The position numbers were made by a program, and so were the translations under genes. This document shows, piece after piece, positions 1 to 8,210 of a stretch of 64,000 nt of DNA; positions within the stretch are counted from its first letter, which is position 1; each line of letters starts with the position of its first letter. The notes under the pieces were generated by a model. That model made no database searches, had not been told where the DNA came from, and saw only the letters and a list, made by a program, of their open reading frames with translations. The DNA is from an uncultured SAR116 cluster alpha proteobacterium (GTDB lineage: Bacteria > Pseudomonadota > Alphaproteobacteria > Puniceispirillales > Puniceispirillaceae), in assembly GCA_902518965.1 (NCBI GenBank), contig CABYIQ010000008.1, positions 1 through 64,000 of the forward strand, written 5' to 3'.

Positions 1-826
1 TTCCGACTAATCCAGTAATTTCTGTTCCTACAAAAGTAATAATCGGGGTAGCGCTATTGCGAAAAACAATGTCGCGTACAGTTTTTGTTCTCAGGCCACA
101 TGCCCGAGCATATCGAACTGAATCGGAGGCTATAACCTCTAGAGCGATAGCCCTTGTTTGCTTAATTATGGGGGCCGCTGAGACGATCGCAAGGCAAACA
201 ACTGGTAAGACCAAATGTGCAAACGCTGAATGTGCTGCCCGCCAATTGGCAGTTAGCAAGCTGTCAATTAAGTAGCTCCCGGTAATGAAGTCAGGTGGAC
301 TGACCATTAGTGATATTCGTCCCATACCTGGCGGTGCCCATCTTAGCAAATAGAAGAAGACAAACAGCATGACAAGGCCAAGCCAATAGGTCGGAATTGA
401 AAATCCAAGCAGCGACATAACACGTGTGGTTTGGTCAAAACGGCCATTAGGATTAAATGCAGCTCGAAGGCCCAGCGGCACACCGATGAGTGTGCCAAGA
501 CCAATGCCCCAGAACAGCAGCTCAAGTGAAATTAAAGAACGTGACGAAATATCTTCAAGGACGGGTCTATTGGAAAGCCAGCTTTCCCCTAAGTCACCTT
601 GAACTACATTACCGGCATAAATCAGAAATTGTTTCCACAAAGGCTGGTCAAGACCAAGTTCTTTGCGGATCATGTCAAATTCTTCAGCTGTAGCAGTTGG
701 ACCTGCTAAGAGACCAACTGGGTCTAGTCCTCCGACCCGGACTAACATAAAGGTTAAGAAGACCACCCCGACCAAAAGCGGAATAACCATAAGTGTGCGT
801 CGAAAAATAAACTGTGAAAAATTCAT
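1..826 (-). CDS. ABC transporter permease, DppB/OppB type (partial, runs off left edge)
   Basis: Inner-membrane permease of a peptide/nickel-type ABC importer. The ATG is at 824-826 and the frame stays open to base 1, so about 275 residues of the N-terminal part are visible. It begins with a DppB-style N-terminus (MNFSQFIFRRTLMVIPLL), followed by the family's ELGLDQPLWKQF segment and several hydrophobic helices including SIPTYWLGLVMLF. It lies 95 bp downstream of the substrate-binding protein gene with a strong hairpin between them, so the two are almost certainly one operon. The substrate cannot be told from sequence. The neighbouring oxidative and CoA-pathway genes suggest import of an organic substrate rather than simple peptides, but that is inference. 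Confidence 0.9.
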   Translation of the reverse strand, partial: MNFSQFIFRRTLMVIPLLVGVVFLTFMLVRVGGLDPVGLLAGPTATAEEFDMIRKELGLDQPLWKQFLIYAGNVVQGDLGESWLSNRPVLEDISSRSLISLELLFWGIGLGTLIGVPLGLRAAFNPNGRFDQTTRVMSLLGFSIPTYWLGLVMLFVFFYLLRWAPPGMGRISLMVSPPDFITGSYLIDSLLTANWRAAHSAFAHLVLPVVCLAIVSAAPIIKQTRAIALEVIASDSVRYARACGLRTKTVRDIVFRNSATPIITFVGTEITGLVG

Positions 827-878
827 AATTTAGGCGCTTGTTCGAGCAAGTTAATTGAAATGAATATGAGAAATAAAG

Positions 879-910
879 AGCATTGCCGCCAGAAGATTGG
901 CGGCAATGCT
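879..910 (-). terminator. Intercistronic hairpin between binding-protein and permease genes
   Basis: A perfect 12-bp inverted repeat (AGCATTGCCGCC at 879-890, GGCGGCAATGCT at 899-910) with an 8-nt loop starts just past the stop codon of the binding-protein gene. On the minus strand it is followed by CTTTATTTC rather than a clean T-run. It is therefore more likely a partial terminator or mRNA-stabilising hairpin that keeps the binding protein more abundant than the membrane parts. Confidence 0.7.
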
Positions 911-920
911 AATCAAAGTG

Positions 921-2495
921 TTAGTCCATCTTCAGTTCACGCCAGCGCTCATGTTCGTCCGGATAATGTACCCAGCCACTCAGCTTGGGGTTCATTGCTT
1001 CGAATGTTGCTGGATAAGTTGTCAAAATCCATGGAGCATCAGTGACCCACAGCTTCTGCGCTTCGTCCATCATTGCCAGACGCTTACCGGCATCCAGCTC
1101 CTCGCGTGACTTGTCGATCAACTCGTCCACCCGAGAGTTGCTGTAAGCTGCTCGGTTGGAAACACCTTTAGAGTGTGAAATCAGATACATGGTATAAACT
1201 GGATCCAAAACGATTGGCCCATCTTCCCAAGTGAAGAAACACATACTCATCTTTTTTGGTGAACCTTTAGCCCGCATTTCTGAGGTTGTTACGCGGGTAG
1301 GCTGCACAGTCACGCCAATTTTCTTCAACATATCCGCTACCTGGATTGCAACAGGCTCCTGATGCCAGAAAGCATCTGCATAGAGGAGCTTGATTGGTTC
1401 GGAAATACCGTTTGGAAAACCGGCCTCAGCCAGAAGTGCCTTAGCTTTGCTCGGATTGTAGTCATAAGGATAGTGATTTGGGTTATACCCATCCACAATC
1501 GGAGGCACAACTGATTTTGCGATATCCGCCTGACCTGCAAAAACTGCTTTATTCAGAGCATCCTTATCAATTGCATAGTTAAATGCCTGACGAACTCGAA
1601 CGTCATCAAAAGGCTTACATTTTGGGTTCATTCGTGCAGAAGCGATAGAGCGACCAGAAGCGCGATCTACTTTCACATTCGAATCCTTCTGCAAATCAAC
1701 CACCTTTTGAATAGATGGGCGGTCAATTAAATGTACCTGACCAGTTTTCAGCAAAGTAACCCGGCTAGCTTCAGACGGTACTTCTTTATAGATCACCTTA
1801 TCGAAATGTAATTTTCCGCCGAAATAGTTTTTATTGGCAACATAAACAGCCTGATCATCCGGGCGCAAAGTTTCGAGATGATATGCTCCAAATCCTGCGG
1901 TGTTTGACTGCATCCACTTCAATGCCCAAGGGTCTTCGGTGGTGGCGTGCTTTTTGACTTCTGTCGAGTCATAAATTCCTGGAACATAAAGTGTTAGTGC
2001 TTTCAGGAAGATTGAACTAGGTGCCGATAATGTGAACTCAACTTCGTATTTTGAGATCGCTTTGACACCAGTTACATTTGACACCCGAGCGATAAAGTTC
2101 CCTGTCCGCTTCTGAGCAAATGATTTTGACCAACTCCACTCCACATCATCTGCAGTCAGCTCATTGCCATATGGGCTCTTAATGCCTTCACGCAGTTTAA
2201 ATACCCATGTTTTGCCATCAGGAGATATTTTCCAGCTTTCAGCCAGATGTGGCTTAACGGTTGCTGGGTCATTTTTCATCTGGCCATCAACCATCTTTTT
2301 GCCGTAAACAACCAAATTTTCATAAGTCTGTACAACTACATTCTGGGTGTGAGTCTTTAGAGCATCACCGTCAAAACCTTCTGGAACTTGAGGTGAGGCT
2401 ACTATTAGTGTTTCTGCTGAAGCAGCGGCCGCCATTGCCGAAAAGGCTAAAGAGGCTGCGGCAGATACCAGCAACTTGTTTTTGTGTTTTCGCAT
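921..2495 (-). CDS. ABC transporter substrate-binding protein, family 5 (dipeptide/nickel type)
   Basis: Periplasmic solute-binding protein of 524 residues, typical for SBP family 5. The chosen ATG at 2493-2495 has an excellent GGGAGG ribosome site and gives a clean Sec signal peptide (MRKHKNKLLVSAAASLAF..., cleavage after ASA at about residue 27). An upstream in-frame start would bury that signal. Family segments are visible: LAESWKISPDGKTWVFKLREG near the N-terminus and a C-terminal WILTTYPATFEAMNPKLSGW. It follows the DUF2848 gene by 40 bp and precedes the permease. The ligand is not predictable; family 5 members bind peptides, but also opines, sugars and other organics. Confidence 0.92.
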   Translation of the reverse strand: MRKHKNKLLVSAAASLAFSAMAAAASAETLIVASPQVPEGFDGDALKTHTQNVVVQTYENLVVYGKKMVDGQMKNDPATVKPHLAESWKISPDGKTWVFKLREGIKSPYGNELTADDVEWSWSKSFAQKRTGNFIARVSNVTGVKAISKYEVEFTLSAPSSIFLKALTLYVPGIYDSTEVKKHATTEDPWALKWMQSNTAGFGAYHLETLRPDDQAVYVANKNYFGGKLHFDKVIYKEVPSEASRVTLLKTGQVHLIDRPSIQKVVDLQKDSNVKVDRASGRSIASARMNPKCKPFDDVRVRQAFNYAIDKDALNKAVFAGQADIAKSVVPPIVDGYNPNHYPYDYNPSKAKALLAEAGFPNGISEPIKLLYADAFWHQEPVAIQVADMLKKIGVTVQPTRVTTSEMRAKGSPKKMSMCFFTWEDGPIVLDPVYTMYLISHSKGVSNRAAYSNSRVDELIDKSREELDAGKRLAMMDEAQKLWVTDAPWILTTYPATFEAMNPKLSGWVHYPDEHERWRELKMD

Positions 2496-2535
2496 TTTAT
2501 CCTCCCTTTCAAATAGGATACACAAAACAGACAGG

Positions 2536-3267
2536 TCAGCTTTTCTGAGGATTGAAGAAAGGAACACGGAAGTTGTCCTTCACTTCTTTCAGAATATCAA
2601 TCACCTCGTACTGGGCATCAATTTGCCTGTTCAACTTTGGCGCTTCTAGCTGGTAGCGCCAATTACTGCCAAAACCTAGTGCCTTATCAACACTGACATA
2701 GGTTCCGCAATAAACTATGAAGTCACGCTTTGGAACGTTACTCACCCGCTCCCTCAAAACTGACAAAACGTCTGGTGGTGACAGAAATTTGTCCACGCCC
2801 ACTTCTTGATACAGTCGGCCATCAACCCAGCTGCGTAAAATGCAGTCATCCCAGCTATCTGCTATATCATCCCAGATCCAAAATTTTGTCGCTAGGTGAT
2901 TGACACAGGCTTGTTTTGAACCTGGTATAGATACGGTCTCAAGAGCCCTGTCGGTATGATCGCTTCCAACGCCAATATAAATCTGGTCGCTAACGTATAT
3001 GACAATCTCCACTTCACCAGAAGTTTGCGTGGATTGTACAAACACTGAATCGCTAGTATCTAATGCATGCAATCCAATCGGATAGATCCTTGGAGCTGGC
3101 ACATCAACGGCAATGTGGATACCAGATTTTGCGACCTCTTCCTGGTGAGCTACAGCTGACTGTGGGTCACGAGTGGCGGAGCCAAAATTGTACATACGTG
3201 CAATATGCAGAGATTGCTCTTTAATGTTCCCATCAATATGTTCCACGTTAATAGTTAACTTTTGCAT
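2536..3267 (-). CDS. DUF2848 family protein
   Basis: Cytoplasmic protein of 243 residues that I recognise as DUF2848, a family of unknown function with a probable fumarylacetoacetase-like fold (weak recollection). Characteristic stretches are the VCQ-like middle IYIGVGSDHTDRALE, the FWIWDDIADSWDDC segment and RDFIVYCGTY. The ATG at 3265-3267 is preceded by AAGGACG. It lies 13 bp from the end of the dioxygenase gene upstream and 40 bp from the binding-protein gene downstream, so it is part of the same transcription unit. A hydrolase or lyase role on the imported compound is a guess from context. Confidence 0.72.
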   Translation of the reverse strand: MQKLTINVEHIDGNIKEQSLHIARMYNFGSATRDPQSAVAHQEEVAKSGIHIAVDVPAPRIYPIGLHALDTSDSVFVQSTQTSGEVEIVIYVSDQIYIGVGSDHTDRALETVSIPGSKQACVNHLATKFWIWDDIADSWDDCILRSWVDGRLYQEVGVDKFLSPPDVLSVLRERVSNVPKRDFIVYCGTYVSVDKALGFGSNWRYQLEAPKLNRQIDAQYEVIDILKEVKDNFRVPFFNPQKS

Positions 3268-3280
3268 AGGCCGTCCTTTT

Positions 3281-4327
3281 TTATGAATCGAATTCTGCTA
3301 AATCTAGGAGAACTGGATCAGTTCCGGGGCCAATATGTCTTCGCCACATCCAATAGCGTTTCAAGTTCCGCCCACCGGTGCTCCCAGGGCTAAATTCTTC
3401 ACGCCCATGTAAAAAAGCTAAATTATTCATTACTAACAAGTCACCTGGGCGCAGCAATGTCTTGAAGTTCAGATCTGGCCTTTCCAGAACTTCATCCAAA
3501 AAATCTAATGCCTCAATTTGAACGGCACTCAGCGGTTCTCCAGCCATCTCCATACCGGGCGTAATCATTATCCGTGCGTAATGCACCATTAGTTCCCCAT
3601 TTTTAAATTCGAGAATTGGTTTTTGAATGGTTGGGCCTTTTGATGGCCAAACATGGGATTGTGGAGCACGAAAATGATAGGTTTGAAAATAATGAGAAAG
3701 TAAATCTGGGCGCTCATTCATGATTGTTCCCAGGATAGATTGAGCAGAAATAATTGTGCTTTCACCACCTTGGTCTGAAGATTGGTAGCAAAAAAGCCCA
3801 AGGTAACAGGGCGGACGGGGCTCAAGACACCCATTGTCAGAATGTTTTGCTGAACGCTTAGCGCTAGCTCCTATGCGCGTAGGATCTGAATTTGCTGTGC
3901 CTTTATCTGCAACGGTAAAAAGGCGCAAATCATGGTCAATGCCTTGGCGCATAATCTGTCCAAAATAATTACAAATGGCCCAGCCTAGAATTTCGAACTC
4001 TTGCTCTGAGAGAGTCTCCGCTAAGTCTGTGTGGATAACAACAAAACCAAGGCCCTGGTCTAGTCTCTGACGCAGTTCTGGCATTTCTCTTGCCAGTGTT
4101 GGTAGACGAAAATCTTCCTGTGTTATCGTGTTTAGTTTTAGACCGTTAGCACGCACGAACTCTAATGAGCCAATAATTTCATCGCGGACTTGAGGGCTTA
4201 AATGAAAGTGAATGATTTCAGACTTAGCCGTTAAATCTTTGTCACTCCAACACCGTTCAGGCCATTTCTCTTTGGTCTGATTATGAAATTCAACTAGTTC
4301 TTCGTGTGATAGGCAAGTAGCTGTCAT
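3281..4327 (-). CDS. TauD/TfdA-family Fe(II)/2-oxoglutarate dioxygenase
   Basis: Non-heme iron oxygenase that would hydroxylate or oxidatively cleave a small organic substrate using 2-oxoglutarate and oxygen. The facial triad is visible: H162 and D164 in KHSDNG, and H307 in NNLAFLHGRE; R324 or R329 near the C-terminus could hold 2-oxoglutarate. The frame is open upstream to a TTG at 4393. I chose the ATG at 4325-4327 (348 residues) because neither site has a convincing ribosome site and ATG is the commoner codon. It heads the dioxygenase/DUF2848/ABC operon, so the substrate is probably whatever the importer takes up. Which of the TauD subfamilies it belongs to is unclear. Confidence 0.85.
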   Translation of the reverse strand: MTATCLSHEELVEFHNQTKEKWPERCWSDKDLTAKSEIIHFHLSPQVRDEIIGSLEFVRANGLKLNTITQEDFRLPTLAREMPELRQRLDQGLGFVVIHTDLAETLSEQEFEILGWAICNYFGQIMRQGIDHDLRLFTVADKGTANSDPTRIGASAKRSAKHSDNGCLEPRPPCYLGLFCYQSSDQGGESTIISAQSILGTIMNERPDLLSHYFQTYHFRAPQSHVWPSKGPTIQKPILEFKNGELMVHYARIMITPGMEMAGEPLSAVQIEALDFLDEVLERPDLNFKTLLRPGDLLVMNNLAFLHGREEFSPGSTGGRNLKRYWMWRRHIGPGTDPVLLDLAEFDS

Positions 4328-4507
4328 GCTATTAGCGTCGAAATCGGGCGATGATGAAAGCGACTCTTTTTGCAATACAAACTCTCTAATCAAAAAGAAA
4401 ATTTACGGTATTGATTACTGTGGAGTAGTCAAAAAGTTGTTGTCAATGCCTGACAGCCGTTTTTGCCAATAAATAATAATTCTATACATGCTATTTTCAT
4501 TGCCAAT

Positions 4508-6124
4508 TTATTTTTTAGCAATCAGGTAATCAGCAGTTCGAAGTGCAATAGCCTGAATTGTATTAGTCGGATTTACAGCCGCGGCTGTTACGAAAGCTGA
4601 ACCGTCAATTACAAATAGGCCTTGGACATCATGGGTCTCACACCATTTGTTTAGAACTGACTTTTCAGGATTGTTCCCCATGCGAGCGGTTCCCATTAGG
4701 TGAAAACCAGCTTCGGGCAATGAAGGGCTATCAAAAGTTTCATAACAGCCCGCCTGAAGCAAAGCTTTTTTGGCCATCTTCATGCCCATTTTCAGTGCTT
4801 TTTTTGCGGAAACTGGAGTCTTGTAAATCATCCGGGCTGCCGGTAGGCCGTCATCTGCTATATTTGTTTCACTGAGTACGACTTGGTTAGCTAGGTCTGG
4901 CATATCATCAGAGCAAATAGACAGACTATAAACATGGCCAAAGTGGCGTAGAAAATCATTATGGTGGTCATTTCCCCATGCAATCCTGCGCCCCATAGAG
5001 CCGCTAGCCGTCAACGCGGGGCCATGTGTGCCAAGAGCTTGCATTTTGAAACCGCGTTTGAAGTCACGGTTTCTATCTGTTTCATAAAAATGGTGACTTA
5101 CGAAACTCCCTGCAGAAATCCCCTTGTGGCCTTCAACCAGATCCTCAAATAGGCCAGATACCCTGGCTAGAGGATGTAGCATTAGGTTTTTGCCGACCAG
5201 ACTGGATTTATTGGCTAATCCTTTATGTTGGGTTTTATCTGCTGACAGTTTAAGTAAGCGAGCCGAGCCGACTGCATTACAGGCTAAAAGCACTCTTGGA
5301 GCTAACAACCTTTCTTCTTTGCCTGTTCTGTCCAAATATAAAACACCGCTTACCGAGCTAGAAGAGTCAGTAAGAATTTTAGTAACTCGCGTTTTAGTGA
5401 AAAGTCTTGCACCAGCCTTTATTGCCAGCGGCCAATATGTAATATCAGTGCTGGCTTTAGCCTTATGCGGACAATTTAGCTCACAGGGACCACAATGGTT
5501 GCATTGGCCACGCCCACTCCCATAAGGTTGTGAGTTCACGGCCATCTCTGCTGGCCACCATGACCACCCCAGTTCATTAAAAGCGTTGGCAATACGTTTT
5601 GCCCCCTCTGATAATGGCAAAGGGGGTAGCCTGTGGGGCGCGTCAATCGGGTACGCGGTGTTGCCTGATAGTCCGCTAACACCCATCATTTTTTCATTTA
5701 GTTGATAATAAGGCAACAAATCTTGATAGCTTATTGGCCAGTCTTCTCCCACACCATCCATTGTTCGTGTGCAAAAATCAGACGGGTGGAAGCGTGGAAA
5801 GTGACATGACCACATAATTGTACTTCCGCCCACAGCAGAATACATAAGAGGTTTTATCTCACTGTCCTCTGCGTCAATTTGAAGATCAAATGTCAAACGA
5901 CGCTGAGTTGGGTTGGGGCTCCAACAGGTTTGTCGTTTTATTTCCCAATCATTTTCATTTGCTGGAAAATCTCCGTCCTTTTGCCAGTCTCCGCGCTCTA
6001 AACAGGCGACTTTTAGTCCGCCTGCTGCCAATCTCCAGGCAGCAGCGGCTCCTGCAGCGCCAGCTCCAACAATAATAATGTCCAAACCCTTGTTTAGTTC
6101 ATTTGGCTGATTTTCTGGCTTCAT
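4508..6124 (-). CDS. GMC-family FAD oxidoreductase with a CxxCxxCxxxCP motif
   Basis: Flavoprotein alcohol dehydrogenase/oxidase of 538 residues. The N-terminal dinucleotide fold is clear (GAGAAG at residues 20-25, ERGDW at the end of beta-2). The C-terminal GMC signature has the FHLMGTARMG histidine and the NPTNTIQA asparagine expected of the catalytic pair. Unusually, residues 208-219 read CNHCGPCELNCP, a ferredoxin-type cysteine spacing (C208, C211, C214, C218). Related FAD-dependent gluconate/glucose dehydrogenases carry Cys clusters that bind FeS, so electron transfer to the respiratory chain rather than to O2 is plausible. It sits upstream of the dioxygenase operon on the same strand and is divergent from the acyl-CoA dehydrogenase operon. 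Confidence 0.88.
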   Translation of the reverse strand: MKPENQPNELNKGLDIIIVGAGAAGAAAAWRLAAGGLKVACLERGDWQKDGDFPANENDWEIKRQTCWSPNPTQRRLTFDLQIDAEDSEIKPLMYSAVGGSTIMWSCHFPRFHPSDFCTRTMDGVGEDWPISYQDLLPYYQLNEKMMGVSGLSGNTAYPIDAPHRLPPLPLSEGAKRIANAFNELGWSWWPAEMAVNSQPYGSGRGQCNHCGPCELNCPHKAKASTDITYWPLAIKAGARLFTKTRVTKILTDSSSSVSGVLYLDRTGKEERLLAPRVLLACNAVGSARLLKLSADKTQHKGLANKSSLVGKNLMLHPLARVSGLFEDLVEGHKGISAGSFVSHHFYETDRNRDFKRGFKMQALGTHGPALTASGSMGRRIAWGNDHHNDFLRHFGHVYSLSICSDDMPDLANQVVLSETNIADDGLPAARMIYKTPVSAKKALKMGMKMAKKALLQAGCYETFDSPSLPEAGFHLMGTARMGNNPEKSVLNKWCETHDVQGLFVIDGSAFVTAAAVNPTNTIQAIALRTADYLIAKK

Positions 6125-6194
6125 TAATTAATTGCCTTTGCACAAGCGCCTGCTTACCATTTTTTTACCTTAGTGTTTTTTTGGGTAAGGGCAA

Positions 6195-7337
6195 ATGTCG
6201 TTCGAAGTTTCCAGTTTGTGCGATTCAATAGACAAAATGATGCAAAAGCATCTACCAGTTGAAGAAGTTAGACGACGAGATGCGGCCGGTGAGCCGCCAG
6301 ACCACCTCTTAGAAGTTTTTGCTGATATGGGTTTGTTCAGACTAGTTATGTCAGAAAAAGAAGGTGGTTTAGGAGGCAGCTGGGAACAGCTCTCAATTAT
6401 ACAGGAGAGAATTGGTTATCATGCGACCATGGCAGCCTTGCTTTTCAACAGAGTAACCTGCTTTGGGATGATGACTTTGATAACATCTGGCAGCCCAACT
6501 CAGAAACAAGCCTGGATCCCAAAATTGCTTGCTGGAAAGGGGGCCTTTGCACTTGCCTTGAGTGAAGCAGAAGCTGGTAGCGATGCAGGCGCCTTGCAGA
6601 CACGAGCCGTAAAGAGCGGTAAAAATTGGAAAATCACAGGCAGGAAGATTTGGATTAGTGGCGCAAAGGCTGCTCTGCAAATGGTAGTTGCGGCTCGTAC
6701 AGATTCAAAAAGCAGAGGTGGAAAAGGAGTAACCTTATTTTTGGTTTCACCAAATGCTAAAGGAATATCTATGACACCGTTGGAAAAAATTGGAAATCGC
6801 TGCTCTTTATCATATGATATTGGCTTTGATGAAGTTGTAGTCTCTGATGAAGCGCGTTTAGGGGTGATCGGTGAAGGTTTTGACTGTCTTAAAAAAACAC
6901 TGTTTTATGCTCGTTCTGGATTAGCATCGGCAGTTGTTGGGACTGCACAGGCAGCTGTGGATGCTGCTCTGGTTCACGCCCGGGAACGCAAACAATTTGG
7001 CCAATCGATTGGACGTTTTCAGGTGCTAGCACATAGGCTGGCACATATGCAAACAGATGTAGATCTGGCGCGTCTTCTTACCCGAGAACTTGCTAAGTCA
7101 ATTGATGCAGGTAAAGACTGTACGCGGTTATCTGCACAGGCCAAGCTGGTTACTACTGAAACTTTGAAAAAAATTACTGAGCAAGGAATGCAAATTATGG
7201 CCAGCGCTGGTTATGCAGTTGAGAGTGATATGCAACGATATTGGCGGGATGCTCGATTATATACTTTTGGCGAAGGTTCGAGCGAAATTTTGTTGGATCT
7301 TATCGCGCAAGATATAGGAGTAGGAAGAGGGATTTAG
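6195..7337 (+). CDS. Acyl-CoA dehydrogenase
   Basis: FAD enzyme that introduces an alpha-beta double bond into an acyl-CoA, passing electrons to ETF. Length 380 is standard. ACAD landmarks are ALSEAEAGSDAG and KIWISGA in the middle domain, RKQFGQSIGRFQ in the C-terminal helix bundle, and FGEGSSEI near residue 360, where the Glu aligns with the catalytic base of medium-chain enzymes. The ATG has AAGGG seven bases upstream. It is the first gene of a tight four-gene operon, one base before the amidohydrolase. The pathway context (CoA ligase, enoate-reductase-like enzyme) fits breakdown of a branched or cyclic acid. Confidence 0.93.
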   Translation: MSFEVSSLCDSIDKMMQKHLPVEEVRRRDAAGEPPDHLLEVFADMGLFRLVMSEKEGGLGGSWEQLSIIQERIGYHATMAALLFNRVTCFGMMTLITSGSPTQKQAWIPKLLAGKGAFALALSEAEAGSDAGALQTRAVKSGKNWKITGRKIWISGAKAALQMVVAARTDSKSRGGKGVTLFLVSPNAKGISMTPLEKIGNRCSLSYDIGFDEVVVSDEARLGVIGEGFDCLKKTLFYARSGLASAVVGTAQAAVDAALVHARERKQFGQSIGRFQVLAHRLAHMQTDVDLARLLTRELAKSIDAGKDCTRLSAQAKLVTTETLKKITEQGMQIMASAGYAVESDMQRYWRDARLYTFGEGSSEILLDLIAQDIGVGRGI

Positions 7338-7338
7338 A

Positions 7339-8208
7339 ATGACTAAGGCAGATCACACACTTCTGGCGATAGACACCGTTGTGAATCCTCATACATCCGA
7401 AATAGTAAAGATGCGCCCAGACTGGTCGGGGCGTTTTCATAAAGGTAAGTTTGGCCGTGATGATTCGGTGATGCAGGGGTATAGCTATGCAGAAATGCTG
7501 CGGCAAATGGATTCGGCGCGCATTGAAAAAGCTTTTCTCGTGGCCAACAAAACTGGCCAGTTAGGGCTTCAGGGCAGCTGGCATTTGCCTTATGAGATTG
7601 TAGCAAAAGCAGTTCAGAAATTTCCTGATCGCTTTTATGGTTTAGCTGGACTAGATCCTACAGAGGGCATGGAAGGAGTATACGCGCTGACTGAGGCGGT
7701 GGAAAGGTATGGTTTCATCGGTGCCCATGGTTATCCGCATTGGTTTGAGTTGGCCCCAGATAATGCCCGTTGGTATCCATTCTATAGCAAATGTGTGGAG
7801 CTAGATATTCCGATATTGTTGCAAGTAGGCCAGTCCCTTGTTTACGAACCAAAGCGGCCTCTGCAATCTGTGGGTCGTCCAATTAGCCTCGATCCAGTTG
7901 CTTGTCATTTTCCAGAATTGAAGTTGGTTGGAATTCACATAGGCATACCTTGGACAGATGAAATGATTGCGATGGCTTGGAAACATGACAACGTCTACAT
8001 TATTGCAGACGCTCATGCTCCTAAATACTGGCCGGAGAGTTTTGTGCGTTTTATTGATAGCTATGGGCGACACAAGGTGATGTTTGGGACTGATTTTCCA
8101 GTTTTAACATTTGAGCGTTACCGACGTGAAGTAGATGACCTTGGATTAAGGGCTGAGTCTTATAAAGCTTTTATTCGCGGTAACGCGGAGCGAGTTTTCA
8201 AGTTGTAG
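7339..8208 (+). CDS. Amidohydrolase family 2 protein (ACMSD-like)
   Basis: Protein of 289 residues with the amidohydrolase-2 TIM barrel. The C-terminal MFGTDFPVL, with its metal-binding Asp, and the ending YKAFIRGNAERVFKL are hallmarks of the ACMSD/resorcylate decarboxylase group. The usual N-terminal HxH is not obvious: residues 12-16 read VNPHT. The metal site may therefore be altered. The start ATG lies one base past the acyl-CoA dehydrogenase stop, and the next gene begins two bases past its own stop, so translation is coupled. It could be a non-oxidative decarboxylase or a lactone/amide hydrolase; I cannot decide. Confidence 0.85.
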   Translation: MTKADHTLLAIDTVVNPHTSEIVKMRPDWSGRFHKGKFGRDDSVMQGYSYAEMLRQMDSARIEKAFLVANKTGQLGLQGSWHLPYEIVAKAVQKFPDRFYGLAGLDPTEGMEGVYALTEAVERYGFIGAHGYPHWFELAPDNARWYPFYSKCVELDIPILLQVGQSLVYEPKRPLQSVGRPISLDPVACHFPELKLVGIHIGIPWTDEMIAMAWKHDNVYIIADAHAPKYWPESFVRFIDSYGRHKVMFGTDFPVLTFERYRREVDDLGLRAESYKAFIRGNAERVFKL

Positions 8209-8210
8209 AA

